From NCBI GenBank assembly GCA_018609925.1, contig JAHEOG010000049.1:1-12983 (forward strand): 12,983 nucleotides of DNA. The letters are read 5' to 3'. The notes beneath the pieces are model-generated. The model made no database searches. It was not told where the DNA came from and saw only the letters and a list, made by a program, of their open reading frames with translations. Below are positions 1-7,229 of this stretch, piece after piece (the stretch's first letter is position 1; every line of letters begins with the position of its first letter). The DNA is from Gammaproteobacteria bacterium. Its GTDB lineage: Bacteria > Pseudomonadota > Gammaproteobacteria > Thiohalorhabdales > Thiohalorhabdaceae. The position numbers and the translations under genes were made by a program.

Positions 1-556
1 CGGTGCGATGGCCGAAGTAGGGGGTATACAGGACCGGTACGCCGCCCAACTCGAAGCGGGCGTTCAGGTGGTGGGCGTAGTTGGTCTCCTGGTTCACGTA
101 GGTGGTGCTGGAGCGGAGCCCCCAGGGGGGGTCCTCGGGCGGGGAGCAGGCGGTGTAGGCGGCGCTGTCCAGGCGGATCCGGTTGGGGGCGTAGCGCTCC
201 ATCTGCTTCGCCAGCACCCAGGAGTCACTGGCCAGCATGTGGAGCTTGGGGGAGTCAGCCTCCCCCAGCTCGGTCTCGGTGTTGAGCCGTATGCGGGGAC
301 CTAGGAGGCAGTACCCGGGCTCGGAGAGCCGGACGTCGCCGAAGAGCTCCAGCCATTGGCTGGAGCGGTCGTACACCGCCCGCTGCGCCTCCGCATTGCT
401 ATCTCCCCGCTCGGCCTCCACCTCCCCCTCGGCGGTTACCTGGTCCCCTTGGATGGTTAGGCTGTCGGCCTCGACGGAGACCTCCTCGGCCTCTGCCGGT
501 TGGAGGAAGGCCAGGAGGAGTGCCGCCGCGCAGGCTCGAATGGAGGTGTTGGGCAT
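1..556 (-). CDS. lptD: LPS-assembly protein LptD (OstA), N-terminal part, cut by the window edge
   Basis: LptD is the outer-membrane barrel that, with LptE, inserts lipopolysaccharide in the outer leaflet. The first 185 codons are present and the rest lies off the left edge. Residues 1-23 are a Sec signal peptide (hydrophobic AALLLAFLQP, cleavage probably after AEA). Residues 25-130 are the periplasmic OstA/LptA-like beta-jellyroll (VEADSLTIQGDQVTAEGEV, then LGPRIRLNT). The block YTACSPP...PW (residues 134-145) followed by ARFELGGVPVLYTPYFGHR is the hallmark that leads into the barrel. ATG at 556 is the first start after an in-frame TGA three codons upstream, and it fits the signal peptide, although no strong ribosome binding site precedes it. 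Cys137 matches the conserved N-domain cysteine. I see no cysteine just after the signal peptide, where E. coli LptD has one. The gene follows the terminator at 645-671, so it is probably transcribed separately. I saw no convincing promoter, and in particular no sigma-E-like box. Confidence 0.93.
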   Translation of the reverse strand, partial: MPNTSIRACAAALLLAFLQPAEAEEVSVEADSLTIQGDQVTAEGEVEAERGDSNAEAQRAVYDRSSQWLELFGDVRLSEPGYCLLGPRIRLNTETELGEADSPKLHMLASDSWVLAKQMERYAPNRIRLDSAAYTACSPPEDPPWGLRSSTTYVNQETNYAHHLNARFELGGVPVLYTPYFGHRT

Positions 557-644
557 GGCGGCTCACGGGACCGAACAGGGCAATCCGGGACCGCCGGCTC
601 AGGCTCCGGGGTCGGCTCAAAGCGCCGGGAGGATGGCATAAAGA

Positions 645-671
645 GCCGCCCCCGAACAGATCGGGGGCGGC
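645..671 (-). terminator. Rho-independent terminator after the coiled-coil protein gene
   Basis: A perfect 11-bp GC-rich inverted repeat (645-655 against 661-671) encloses a 5-nt loop. Read on the minus strand, the stem is followed by TCTTTAT, a modest U-tract. It lies 31 bp past the stop of the 703-1341 gene and 88 bp before the lptD start, so it separates the two transcription units. The U-tract is short, so termination may be partial. Confidence 0.8.
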
Positions 672-702
672 CAATCGTGATCCCGTGCTTACCGCCGGGC
701 TA

Positions 703-1341
703 TTACTGCTGGGCGCCTCCGCCCGGCCGGCCCTGGCCCTGGCCCTGCTTCATGTTGCCGAGGCGCTCCTGGACCTTTTTCCGGAAATCCTTCCGGGCCT
801 GCTCCAGCTCCTGCATGAGCTCCTCGGCCTGGGGATCCTCCTCCTTCATGGCGGCCTGAAGGTCCTGGCTGAACTTTTTGCGCGCCTTCTGGACCTCCGG
901 ATCCTTCAGCGTCTTCTGCTGGGCTTGGCGGAAGGTCTGCATGACCTTCTGGTACTCGCCCCGAAGCTCCTGCTGCTCCTTCTGGGAGAGGTCGTCGCTC
1001 TCCTGGAGCTTGGTGCGCAGCTCCTCCAGCCGGTTCAGCTTTTCGTCCGGCTTGTGCCCCTCGGCCTTCATCTTCTCCTTCATGAGATCCCGCAGGTCGC
1101 CGCGCTGCTCCTTGAGCTCGGGATTCGACTCGATGGCACTCTTGCGGATCTCGCCCACCTGCTGCTGCAGATCCCGGACCTGCTTCTGGGCCTCCTGGAT
1201 CTCCTTGCGGGCCTGCTGCGTCTCGGCACCGCCTTGCCCCTGACCGGCCGGCTGGGCAATAACGGAGCCGCCCGCAAAGGCCGCCAGGAACAGTCCGAGG
1301 ACCAAGCGGGGCATGGGCCGATGGATCATGGTTGCGCTCAT
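703..1341 (-). CDS. Secreted coiled-coil protein with an internal duplication, function unknown
   Basis: I do not recognise this 212-residue protein. Residues 1-29 look like a Sec signal peptide (RPMPRLVLGLFLAAFAGGSVIA, cleavage after VIA), so it should be periplasmic. The mature part is almost all charged, Gln-rich predicted helix or coiled coil (about 40-195) and ends in a Gly/Gln tail (GQGQGRPGGGAQQ). No cysteine is seen. Two units look alike: NPEL at 73-76 with MKAEG at 91-95, and DPEV at 147-150 with MKEED at 165-169. Each Asn/Asp-Pro-Glu motif lies exactly 18 residues before its Met-Lys, and the period is 74. ATG at 1341 is chosen because AAGGAAGG lies four bases upstream; longer in-frame starts lack a signal peptide at the N-terminus. 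It sits between lipA and lptD and is closed by a terminator. A Spy/CpxP-like periplasmic chaperone is one possibility by general character only; I see no diagnostic motif for it. Confidence 0.8.
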   Translation of the reverse strand: MSATMIHRPMPRLVLGLFLAAFAGGSVIAQPAGQGQGGAETQQARKEIQEAQKQVRDLQQQVGEIRKSAIESNPELKEQRGDLRDLMKEKMKAEGHKPDEKLNRLEELRTKLQESDDLSQKEQQELRGEYQKVMQTFRQAQQKTLKDPEVQKARKKFSQDLQAAMKEEDPQAEELMQELEQARKDFRKKVQERLGNMKQGQGQGRPGGGAQQ

Positions 1342-1420
1342 ACAGCCTTCCTTGATCAGGCGGACCCCGGGCCCGCGCGTGAATGGAGCCTTGCAGCTTA
1401 CCAGTGCCCGCGGACCGGCT

Positions 1421-2398
1421 TCAATCGGGCAAGGGCGAGGGCACTGCGGGGATGTGGTCACCGGCGTGGTAGGAGGAGCGCACCAGGGGTCCGGCGTTGA
1501 CGGAAAGGAAGCCGAGCTCCAGGGCCTCTTCCTTGAGGGCGGCGAAGGTCTCGGGATGGATGTAGGCCCGGACCGGATGATGATGGCCGCTGGGGGCGAG
1601 ATACTGCCCCAGGGTCAGGATGTCCACCCCGTGGCCGCGCAGATCGGCCATGACCCGGCGCACCTGAGCCAGATCCTCGCCGAGGCCGAGCATCAAGCCC
1701 GACTTGGTGGGCACCCCCGGGACGATCTCCCGGAAGCGCCGCAGCAGGCCCAGGGAGCGACCGTAGTCCGCGCTCGGCCGGACCGTGTGGTAGAGCTCGG
1801 GAACGGTCTCCACATTGTGGTTAAAGACATCCGGGGGGCGCTCGGCGATCCGGGCCAGGGCCTGTTCCTGGCAGCCGCGGAAATCGGGGGTCAGGATCTC
1901 GATCCCCGTTTCCGGGCAGCGGGTCCGGAGCTCTCTGATAACCTCGGCGAACTGATCGGCCCCGCCGTCGGGCAGATCGTCCCGGTCCACGGAAGTAACC
2001 ACGGCGAAGCCCAGCCCCATATCGGCGACGGCGGCGGCCAGGCGAGCGGGCTCCAGGGGATCGGCCGGCGCCGGGCGGCCGGTGGCGACATCGCAGAAGG
2101 AGCACCGCCGGGTGCAGGTATCGCCCAGGATCATGAAGGTGGCGGTGCCGCCGCCGAAGCATTCCCCCAGATTGGGGCAGGAGGCCTCCTCGCAGACGGT
2201 GTGGAGCTCGTGTCTGCGCAGCACGGCCTTGATCTCCTGGACCCGGGGGGAGGAAGGCGAGCGCACCCGGAGCCAGCGCGGCTTGCGCCCGGACTCGTCC
2301 GAGCCCGTGCGCTGGAAGCGGGCCTTGGTCATCTTGTGGGCGGCGCGGTCGCCACCCGGGCTGGGGTGGGATCCCGCGTGATGATCGCCCTCAGCCAT
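1421..2398 (-). CDS. lipA: Lipoyl synthase LipA (radical SAM)
   Basis: LipA puts two sulfur atoms into octanoyl groups bound to the E2 subunits and GcvH, giving lipoate; it acts in the cytosol. The protein has 325 residues, close to the usual 320. Both iron-sulfur ligand sets are present: Cys69, Cys74 and Cys80 ([12 protein letters not shown]) for the auxiliary cluster that is the sulfur source, and Cys95, Cys99 and Cys102 (CTRRCSFC) for the radical SAM cluster. The C-terminal RSSYHAG (307-313) holds the conserved serine that ligates the auxiliary cluster. [14 protein letters not shown] and NHNVETV are further family blocks. ATG at 2398 is chosen because GAGGAG lies seven bases upstream (2406-2411); it overlaps the lipB stop by 8 bp (ATGGCTGA), which suggests translational coupling. 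A later in-frame ATG at 2332 would give a shorter N-terminus. No terminator follows before the next gene. Confidence 0.97.
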   Translation of the reverse strand: MAEGDHHAGSHPSPGGDRAAHKMTKARFQRTGSDESGRKPRWLRVRSPSSPRVQEIKAVLRRHELHTVCEEASCPNLGECFGGGTATFMILGDTCTRRCSFCDVATGRPAPADPLEPARLAAAVADMGLGFAVVTSVDRDDLPDGGADQFAEVIRELRTRCPETGIEILTPDFRGCQEQALARIAERPPDVFNHNVETVPELYHTVRPSADYGRSLGLLRRFREIVPGVPTKSGLMLGLGEDLAQVRRVMADLRGHGVDILTLGQYLAPSGHHHPVRAYIHPETFAALKEEALELGFLSVNAGPLVRSSYHAGDHIPAVPSPLPD

Positions 2399-3107
2399 GG
2401 CGAAGCTCCTCGCGGGGTTGGGAGAGATGGAGCGCCAGCGCCTGGCCCAGGCTTCGCCGCACATCGACGGGATCGATGCCCGAGACGCGATCGGCCAGGC
2501 GGGTCACGACCAGGTCCCGGAATCCGCAGGGGCGGATCCGGGTAAAGGGCTCCAGGTCGTTGGCGACGTTCAGGCTGACCCCGTGGTAGGCGCAGCCGGC
2601 GCGGACCCGGAGGCCCAGGCTCGCTACCTTGGGTCCCTGGGGATGGTCCAGAAAGATCCCCGGCGCGCCGGGACGCCGGAACCCGGCCAGGCCGAGCCCG
2701 GCCAGCAGCTCGATGATCCCCTGCTCCAGCCGGGCTACATGCTCGCGGACGGAATCCCCCTTCCGGCGCAGGTCCACCAGCGGATAGGCCACCGCCTGGC
2801 CGGGCCCGTGGTAGGTCACCTGACCCCCGCGGTCGCTATGGACCATGGGGATGTCGCCGCAGGCGATCAGGTGTTCCGCCTGCCCGTTGCGCCCCTGCGT
2901 GAATACGGGGGGATGCTCCACCAGCCAGAGCTCATCGGTCGTGTCCCTTGCGCGCTCGGCGGTGAACCGGCGCATGGCCGACCATACCTCGCCGTAGGGT
3001 CGGCTTCCCAGATCGCGGCGGATGGGCTCGCCGGCCCTTGTGGCACACGGGCCAGCTACCCTATCCGGTTGGCCTCCTTCCCGGGGAGCGGGGTTTCCAG
3101 GGCTCAA
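2391..3107 (-). CDS. lipB: Octanoyl-[ACP]:protein octanoyltransferase LipB
   Basis: LipB moves octanoate from acyl carrier protein to the lipoyl domains of 2-oxo acid dehydrogenases and GcvH, giving the substrate of LipA, encoded next. The 238-residue protein carries the family core [27 protein letters not shown] (91-104) and the catalytic pair Lys160 ([10 protein letters not shown]) and Cys194 (RIRPCGF), matching Lys135 and Cys169 of the E. coli enzyme. The start is TTG at 3107. No ATG or GTG lies in frame before the conserved [10 protein letters not shown] block, and GGGAGG lies seven bases upstream of this TTG. That TTG overlaps the dat stop (TTGA), so the two genes share four bases and are probably coupled. 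The small ybeD (DUF493) gene that often sits next to lipB in gammaproteobacteria is missing here. About 27 residues lie before the conserved N-terminal block, more than in E. coli. Confidence 0.96.
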   Translation of the reverse strand: MSPGNPAPREGGQPDRVAGPCATRAGEPIRRDLGSRPYGEVWSAMRRFTAERARDTTDELWLVEHPPVFTQGRNGQAEHLIACGDIPMVHSDRGGQVTYHGPGQAVAYPLVDLRRKGDSVREHVARLEQGIIELLAGLGLAGFRRPGAPGIFLDHPQGPKVASLGLRVRAGCAYHGVSLNVANDLEPFTRIRPCGFRDLVVTRLADRVSGIDPVDVRRSLGQALALHLSQPREELRHG

Positions 3108-3985
3108 GAGGGAACCTCCCGGGCTTGGGCCAGCTCCGAGGCCACCCGGGCCCGGAAGGCCTCCCGTACCCTCCGGAACAGGGGCCCGGGCCGGCCCGAG
3201 CCGACCGGCTGGCCGTCCAGACGGGTCACCGGCAGGACCTCCTTGGTGCTGGAGGTGGTCCAGACCTCCTCGGCGTTCTTCAGCTCCTCTTCGGTGACAG
3301 GACCGCTCCGCACCGGCAAGCCCTCTTCGTCGGCCCGTTCCAGCACCACGTCCCGGGTTATGCCGGGGAGCACACGACTACCGTCCGGCGGGGTGCGGGC
3401 CTCGCCCGCGACCACCGCGAAGACATTGGAGGCCGCGCCCTCGGTAACTTGGGCCTGATGCAGCCAGATCCCTTCCAGGGCCCCGCTTTCCGCTGCCCTT
3501 TGGCGCAGCATGACGTTGGGCAGGAGGGCGATGGACTTGATGTCACAGCGGGCCCAGCGGATGTCCTCGGCGGTGATGGCGGCAATGCCCTCGCTCAGCC
3601 AGGTTTCGGGGATGGGCTCCGCCGGGGCGCAGGTCATCACCACCGTGGCCGTTGTATCCGAGGGGAAGGCATGGTCGCGCTCAGCGGCACCGCGAGTGAT
3701 CTGGATATAGACCTTGCCGTCTCCGGTGGCGTTCCTCCGGATAAGCTCGGCCACGCGCACGGCCAGCTCCCGGCGAACCAGAGGCGCGCCGAGGCCGATC
3801 TCGGCGAGGGAGCGCTCCAGGCGGGTGAGGTGTGCCTGCAGCCGGAAGGGCCAGCCGGCGTAGACCGGGATCAGCTCGTAGACGCCGTCGGCGAACTGGA
3901 AGCCGCGGTCCAGGATGGATACCTGCGCCTCTTCCAGGGGCAGAAAGGTGCCGTTCAGATAGGCGATGGTGCCTTTGAGGGTCAA
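3104..3985 (-). CDS. dat: D-amino acid aminotransferase (D-alanine transaminase), PLP fold type IV
   Basis: This enzyme is expected to swap amino groups between D-alanine and 2-oxoglutarate, linking the D-alanine and D-glutamate pools used for peptidoglycan. The 293 residues match the class IV family. DRGFQFADGVYE (26-37) is the signature near the N-terminus, Lys150 in RCDIKSIALLPN is the PLP Schiff-base lysine, Glu182 in TEGAASNVF is the residue that contacts the cofactor ring nitrogen, and TTSSTKEVLPVTRLDG (243-258) binds phosphate. The CDIKS context fits D-amino acid transaminases better than branched-chain ones, but substrate choice is inferred. The start is TTG at 3985, five bases after the dacA stop. 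AGGA lies only three bases upstream, with GGGG just before it, and no ATG or GTG lies in frame nearby. The gene occupies the place that ybeD has in E. coli, between dacA and lipB. Confidence 0.9.
   Translation of the reverse strand: MTLKGTIAYLNGTFLPLEEAQVSILDRGFQFADGVYELIPVYAGWPFRLQAHLTRLERSLAEIGLGAPLVRRELAVRVAELIRRNATGDGKVYIQITRGAAERDHAFPSDTTATVVMTCAPAEPIPETWLSEGIAAITAEDIRWARCDIKSIALLPNVMLRQRAAESGALEGIWLHQAQVTEGAASNVFAVVAGEARTPPDGSRVLPGITRDVVLERADEEGLPVRSGPVTEEELKNAEEVWTTSSTKEVLPVTRLDGQPVGSGRPGPLFRRVREAFRARVASELAQAREVPS
3115..3120 (-). promoter_or_regulatory. Ribosome binding site that fixes the TTG start of lipB
   Basis: GGGAGG on the minus strand lies seven bases before the TTG at 3107 and inside the last codons of dat. 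It is the only good Shine-Dalgarno sequence near the lipB 5' end, and it supports the TTGA overlap start. Confidence 0.7.
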
Positions 3986-3990
3986 GGGTC

Positions 3991-5172
3991 CTACCCCGCG
4001 AACCAGAGGCGGACGGAATCGGTGAGCTGACGCAGGAGCCCGCCTTCTGGCAGGCCCTGGAGGACGGTTAGCGGTCGTTGGGCCAGCTCCCGGTCGCCGA
4101 GCGTGATCCGGATCCGGCCCACTTCGCTGCCCTTGTCCAGTGGTGCCAGCAGGGGCTGGCGCAGGTCGAGGGTAACCTCGATCTCCTCGCGCTCGCCGCG
4201 CGGCACGGTGACATAGAGGTCGCGGTCGAGGGCCACCTCAACCTTGCGGCGGGCCCCCTTCCAGACCGGGGCCTCGTGGACGGACTCCCCGGCCTGGTAC
4301 AGGCGGTAGCTGCGGTAGAAGCGGAAGCCGTAGTTGAGCAGGCTTTGGGAGGCCTCCGCCCGGGCCTGCTCGCTGTCCGCGCCCAGGACCACCGAGATCA
4401 GCCGCATGCCCTCGCGCTCGGCAGAGGCCACCAGGCTGTAGCCCGAGCGCTCGGTGTGGCCGGTTTTCAGCCCATCAACGCTTTCGTCCCACCACAACAG
4501 CCGGTTGCGGTTGTACTGGGTAATGTCGTTGTAGGTCATCTCCCGGATGTCGAACATCCCGTAATGATCCGGAAACTCGCGGATCAGCGCGGACGCCAGG
4601 TGGGCCAGGTCGCGGGCGGTGCTGCGCATCTCCTCATCGGGGGGCGGCAGCCGGTCCAGATCCGGAGGCAGTCCCGAGGCGTTTATGAAGTGGGAGTCCT
4701 CCAGGCCCAGCTCCCGGGCATGCTGGTTCATGAGCTGCACGAAGGCCTCCTCGGTCCCGGCCACGTGCTCGGCCACCGCCACGCAGGCGTCGTTGCCGCT
4801 CTCCACGATGATGCCCTTGATCAGCCGCTCCAGGGAGACCTTGTCGCCCGCCTCCAGGTACATGCGGGAGCCCTTGGTGCGCCAGGCCTTCTCGCTGATC
4901 CGGACCTGATCGGTGGTGGCCACGCTGCCGTCCTCGATGGCGCGGAAGGCGGTGTAGAGGGTCAGCATCTTGGCCAGACTGGCCGGCGGCCAGGACTTAT
5001 CTGCGCCCTGGCTAGCCAGGACCCGCTCCGAATGGCTGTCCATCAGGAAGGCGGCCTCCCCTTTGACCTGGGGTGGAGCGGGGGCGGAAGCCGAACGGGC
5101 GGGACCGACCAGCCCTGCCAGGAGTACGAAGGCCATCAGGGCCGCGCTGGGAAGGACCTTGGCGATGGACAC
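3991..5172 (-). CDS. dacA: D-alanyl-D-alanine carboxypeptidase (penicillin-binding protein 5/6 type)
   Basis: This class C low-molecular-mass PBP removes the terminal D-alanine from peptidoglycan pentapeptides in the periplasm. All three active-site motifs are present: SLAK (65-68, Ser65 nucleophile), SGN (125-127) and KTG (236-238, in DGLKTGHTERSGYSLV). The C-terminal beta-rich PBP5 domain ends in an amphipathic helix (about 378-392) that would anchor it to the inner membrane. I choose GTG at 5172, which gives 393 residues and a classic signal peptide (MSIAKVLPSAALMAFVLLAG, cleaved near ARSASA), with AGGAG ten bases upstream. The alternative ATG at 5229 overlaps the rlpA stop (ATGA) but has a poor binding site and would put 19 extra polar residues before the signal peptide. 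Compared with E. coli PBP5, the loop after GL at 167-168 has about nine extra residues (DRLPPPDEE region). Confidence 0.95.
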   Translation of the reverse strand: MSIAKVLPSAALMAFVLLAGLVGPARSASAPAPPQVKGEAAFLMDSHSERVLASQGADKSWPPASLAKMLTLYTAFRAIEDGSVATTDQVRISEKAWRTKGSRMYLEAGDKVSLERLIKGIIVESGNDACVAVAEHVAGTEEAFVQLMNQHARELGLEDSHFINASGLPPDLDRLPPPDEEMRSTARDLAHLASALIREFPDHYGMFDIREMTYNDITQYNRNRLLWWDESVDGLKTGHTERSGYSLVASAEREGMRLISVVLGADSEQARAEASQSLLNYGFRFYRSYRLYQAGESVHEAPVWKGARRKVEVALDRDLYVTVPRGEREEIEVTLDLRQPLLAPLDKGSEVGRIRITLGDRELAQRPLTVLQGLPEGGLLRQLTDSVRLWFAG

Positions 5173-5225
5173 GTGGGACTTGCTCCTAGGAGTGGCCAGA
5201 TGGAAAAGGGTCGCGGGGCGCTCGG

Positions 5226-6098
5226 TCATTCCCGGACCAGCTCGCCGGTGGGCAGGCCCTGCCGGCCCAGGCGCCGGACCAATCGGTCCGCGCTGGCCAC
5301 ATCGGAAAGGGGTCCGATCCGGACCCGATAGACGGGCTGGCCCTGGTAGCGACCCATGGCGATCACCACCCGCTCCAGGTCCAGGGCCTGGAGACGCGAC
5401 TTGAGCTGAGCGGCGTTGTCCTCCCGGTGGAAGGCGCCGACTTGGAGGTAGAGGGGGCCCTCTGCCGAGCGGACTCCGTGCCATTGGGTATCGTCGCCGG
5501 ATGGGGCCTCGTCTGGCGTTAAGCGAGCAGTGGACGGGGAGGGCCCCTCCAAGGCCTCCACCCGGACCCGACCCAGCCCCGTCTCGTCGATGCCCAGCCG
5601 CTGCGCTGCGGCAAAGGAGAGGTCAATGATCCGCTCGTCGGTGTCCACAAAAGGCCCCCGATCATTGATCCGAACGCGCGTGGAGCGACCGTTTTCCAGG
5701 TTCGTCACCCGGGCCCAGGTGGGCAGGGGCAGGGTGCGGTGGGCAGCCGTAGCGGAGTGCATATCGTAGATGTCCCCGGAGGCCGTTCGCTGGCCATGGA
5801 ACTTTCGTCCGTACCAGGAGGCCAAGCCCACCTCCCGGTAGCCTTCGGCACTGGCCCGCGGGTAGTACCAGGTGCCGTTGACCCTGTACGGGCCGTCGGC
5901 GCCGGAGGCTCGGGTGGACGCCGGAGCCTGCTCCGGGGCCTCCGTGGGAGCCGGGGGGGGCTCCGATGGCGCGCACCCCGCCAACCCCAAAGCCAGACCC
6001 GTCAAGGCCACTGAACGGACGGGCCATCCCGTTCGCGTCGCTCTTCCCGGGATCGGCCGGAGGGCTCCGAGGGCCCTTGCGAGTGTCCCTGACAACAT
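5226..6098 (-). CDS. rlpA: Septal ring lytic transglycosylase / lipoprotein RlpA
   Basis: RlpA is an outer-membrane lipoprotein that cleaves glycan strands free of stem peptides. The 290-residue product has a lipobox LAGC with Cys42 as the lipidation site, followed by a Pro/Ala-rich linker. Residues 91-180 are the double-psi beta-barrel (GLASWYGRKFHGQRTASG...YDMHSATAAH, then INDRGPF and RIIDLS), and 215-288 are a SPOR domain (YLQVGAF...YRVRIGPL) that binds denuded glycan at the septum. Asp109, His120 and Asp146 fall at the spacing of the Glu, His and Asp reported for Pseudomonas RlpA, so the acidic residue is Asp rather than Glu here. ATG at 6098 leaves a long n-region before the lipobox and has only a weak binding site (AGCAGG); a TTG at 6167 inside rodA is the alternative. 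The stop overlaps the upstream candidate ATG of dacA. Confidence 0.93.
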   Translation of the reverse strand: MLSGTLARALGALRPIPGRATRTGWPVRSVALTGLALGLAGCAPSEPPPAPTEAPEQAPASTRASGADGPYRVNGTWYYPRASAEGYREVGLASWYGRKFHGQRTASGDIYDMHSATAAHRTLPLPTWARVTNLENGRSTRVRINDRGPFVDTDERIIDLSFAAAQRLGIDETGLGRVRVEALEGPSPSTARLTPDEAPSGDDTQWHGVRSAEGPLYLQVGAFHREDNAAQLKSRLQALDLERVVIAMGRYQGQPVYRVRIGPLSDVASADRLVRRLGRQGLPTGELVRE

Positions 6099-6144
6099 AC
6101 CTGGCCTGCTGCCTTTCCCCGGGGCGCTTCCCCCGCCGGCGCCC

Positions 6145-7227
6145 TCATCGTTCGCGGCGCATGGCAATCCCCATTACCAAGCCCAGACCGGATAGTAGGG
6201 CCACCAGCGAGGAGCCGCCATAGCTTACCAGCGGCAGGGGAACGCCGACCACCGGCAAAACCCCCGTGGTCATGCCAATATTGATCACCACGTAGGCGAA
6301 GAACATGACCGAGAGTCCACCGGCTACCAACCGGGAATACATGTCCCGGCTGCGGAAGGCAATGAATAGCCCCCGATAGGTAATGCTCAGATAAAGACCC
6401 AAGAGGACCAGGGCCCCCATGAGCCCGAACTCCTCGGAAAGCACCGCGAAGGCGAAATCGGTGTGGCGCTCGGGGAGGAAATCGAGCTGGGCCTGGGTGC
6501 CCTCCAGCCAGCCCTTGCCGGTAAGGCCGCCGGAGCCGATGGCGATCTTGCTCTGGGTGATGTGGTAGCCCGCGCCCTGGGGGTCCGCCTGGGGGTTGAG
6601 GAACCCGATTAGGCGACGCTGCTGGTAGTCCTGGAGCTGGTACCAGATGACCGGCAGGCTGGCCAGAAGGCTGGTCCCGAGCCCCACAAACAGCTTCATG
6701 GGGGCTCCGGCCAGGAACAGGACCACCATCCCGGAGGCGGCAATCAGGATGGAGGTCCCCAGATCGGGCTGCAGGAGGACCAAGGCGGTAGGGAGGGCGA
6801 TCAGGAACAGGCTGAAGAGCTGGACCCCGATGCCCAAGGGAAAGTCCCGGTGGCTCAGGAAGGCCGCCAGGGTGAGCGGGAGGGCCAGCTTCATGAGCTC
6901 CGACGGCTGCAGGGTCAGGGGGCCCAGCTCAATCCAGCGCTGGGCTCCCATTCCCCGGACCCCGTGAAAGAGCACTAGGACTAGCAGGGCGGTGGTTGCG
7001 GCATAGGCATAGGGGGCCAAGCGGGCCAAAAGCCGTGGTGGCAACGCGGCGGCGACGAAGAAGGCGGTGAAGGCTATTGCGAACCGTGTGAGCTGGCCCA
7101 GCACCAGCCCGGGGTCGCCCTCCGCAGCGCTGTAAAGCACCAGTAGGCTGATGACGAGCAGCCCCAGTAGGGGAAGGAACAAGGGCCAATCGAAGCGCCG
7201 CCAGGGATTGTCCGGAGACGGCCACAC
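6145..7227 (-). CDS. rodA: RodA, SEDS-family peptidoglycan glycosyltransferase of the elongasome
   Basis: RodA polymerises lipid II into glycan strands and works as a pair with PBP2, whose gene lies directly upstream. The 360-residue protein is a polytopic inner-membrane protein with about ten hydrophobic segments. Diagnostic SEDS blocks are RWIELGPLTLQPSELMKLAL (97-116), LLQPDLGTS, GAGYHITQSKIAIGSGG, and LPERHTDFAFAVLSEEFG (251-268), where Asp257 is the catalytic aspartate of extracellular loop 4. VGVPLPLVSYGGSS near the C-terminus is also conserved. The start is GTG at 7227, two bases after the mrdA stop, with GGGGGAG six bases upstream (7234-7240). No other start in frame precedes the first membrane segment with as good a binding site. 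The length is typical and I see nothing broken. Confidence 0.97.
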   Translation of the reverse strand: MWPSPDNPWRRFDWPLFLPLLGLLVISLLVLYSAAEGDPGLVLGQLTRFAIAFTAFFVAAALPPRLLARLAPYAYAATTALLVLVLFHGVRGMGAQRWIELGPLTLQPSELMKLALPLTLAAFLSHRDFPLGIGVQLFSLFLIALPTALVLLQPDLGTSILIAASGMVVLFLAGAPMKLFVGLGTSLLASLPVIWYQLQDYQQRRLIGFLNPQADPQGAGYHITQSKIAIGSGGLTGKGWLEGTQAQLDFLPERHTDFAFAVLSEEFGLMGALVLLGLYLSITYRGLFIAFRSRDMYSRLVAGGLSVMFFAYVVINIGMTTGVLPVVGVPLPLVSYGGSSLVALLSGLGLVMGIAMRRER

Positions 7228-7229
7228 CG

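Noticed and set aside
1395..1424. Possible promoter for the coiled-coil gene (TTGAAG, 18-base spacer, TAAGCT on the minus strand)
   Set aside because: The boxes match consensus poorly and the -35 lies over the lipA stop. Read-through from lipA would also explain expression, so I did not list it.
520..1500. Plus-strand frame of 326 codons, very rich in leucine
   Set aside because: It is the mirror of the Glu/Gln/Lys-rich coiled-coil gene at 703-1341 (CTC and CTG are complements of GAG and CAG). It also crosses the terminator hairpin and has no binding site.
1313..5331. Long plus-strand reading frames (for example 1313-2545, 2397-3458, 3038-4030, 4078-5331)
   Set aside because: They lie antisense to lipA, lipB, dat and dacA, whose catalytic motifs are unmistakable. 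High GC makes long open frames on the opposite strand common, and these translations are low-complexity Gly/Ala/Arg/Pro without family motifs.
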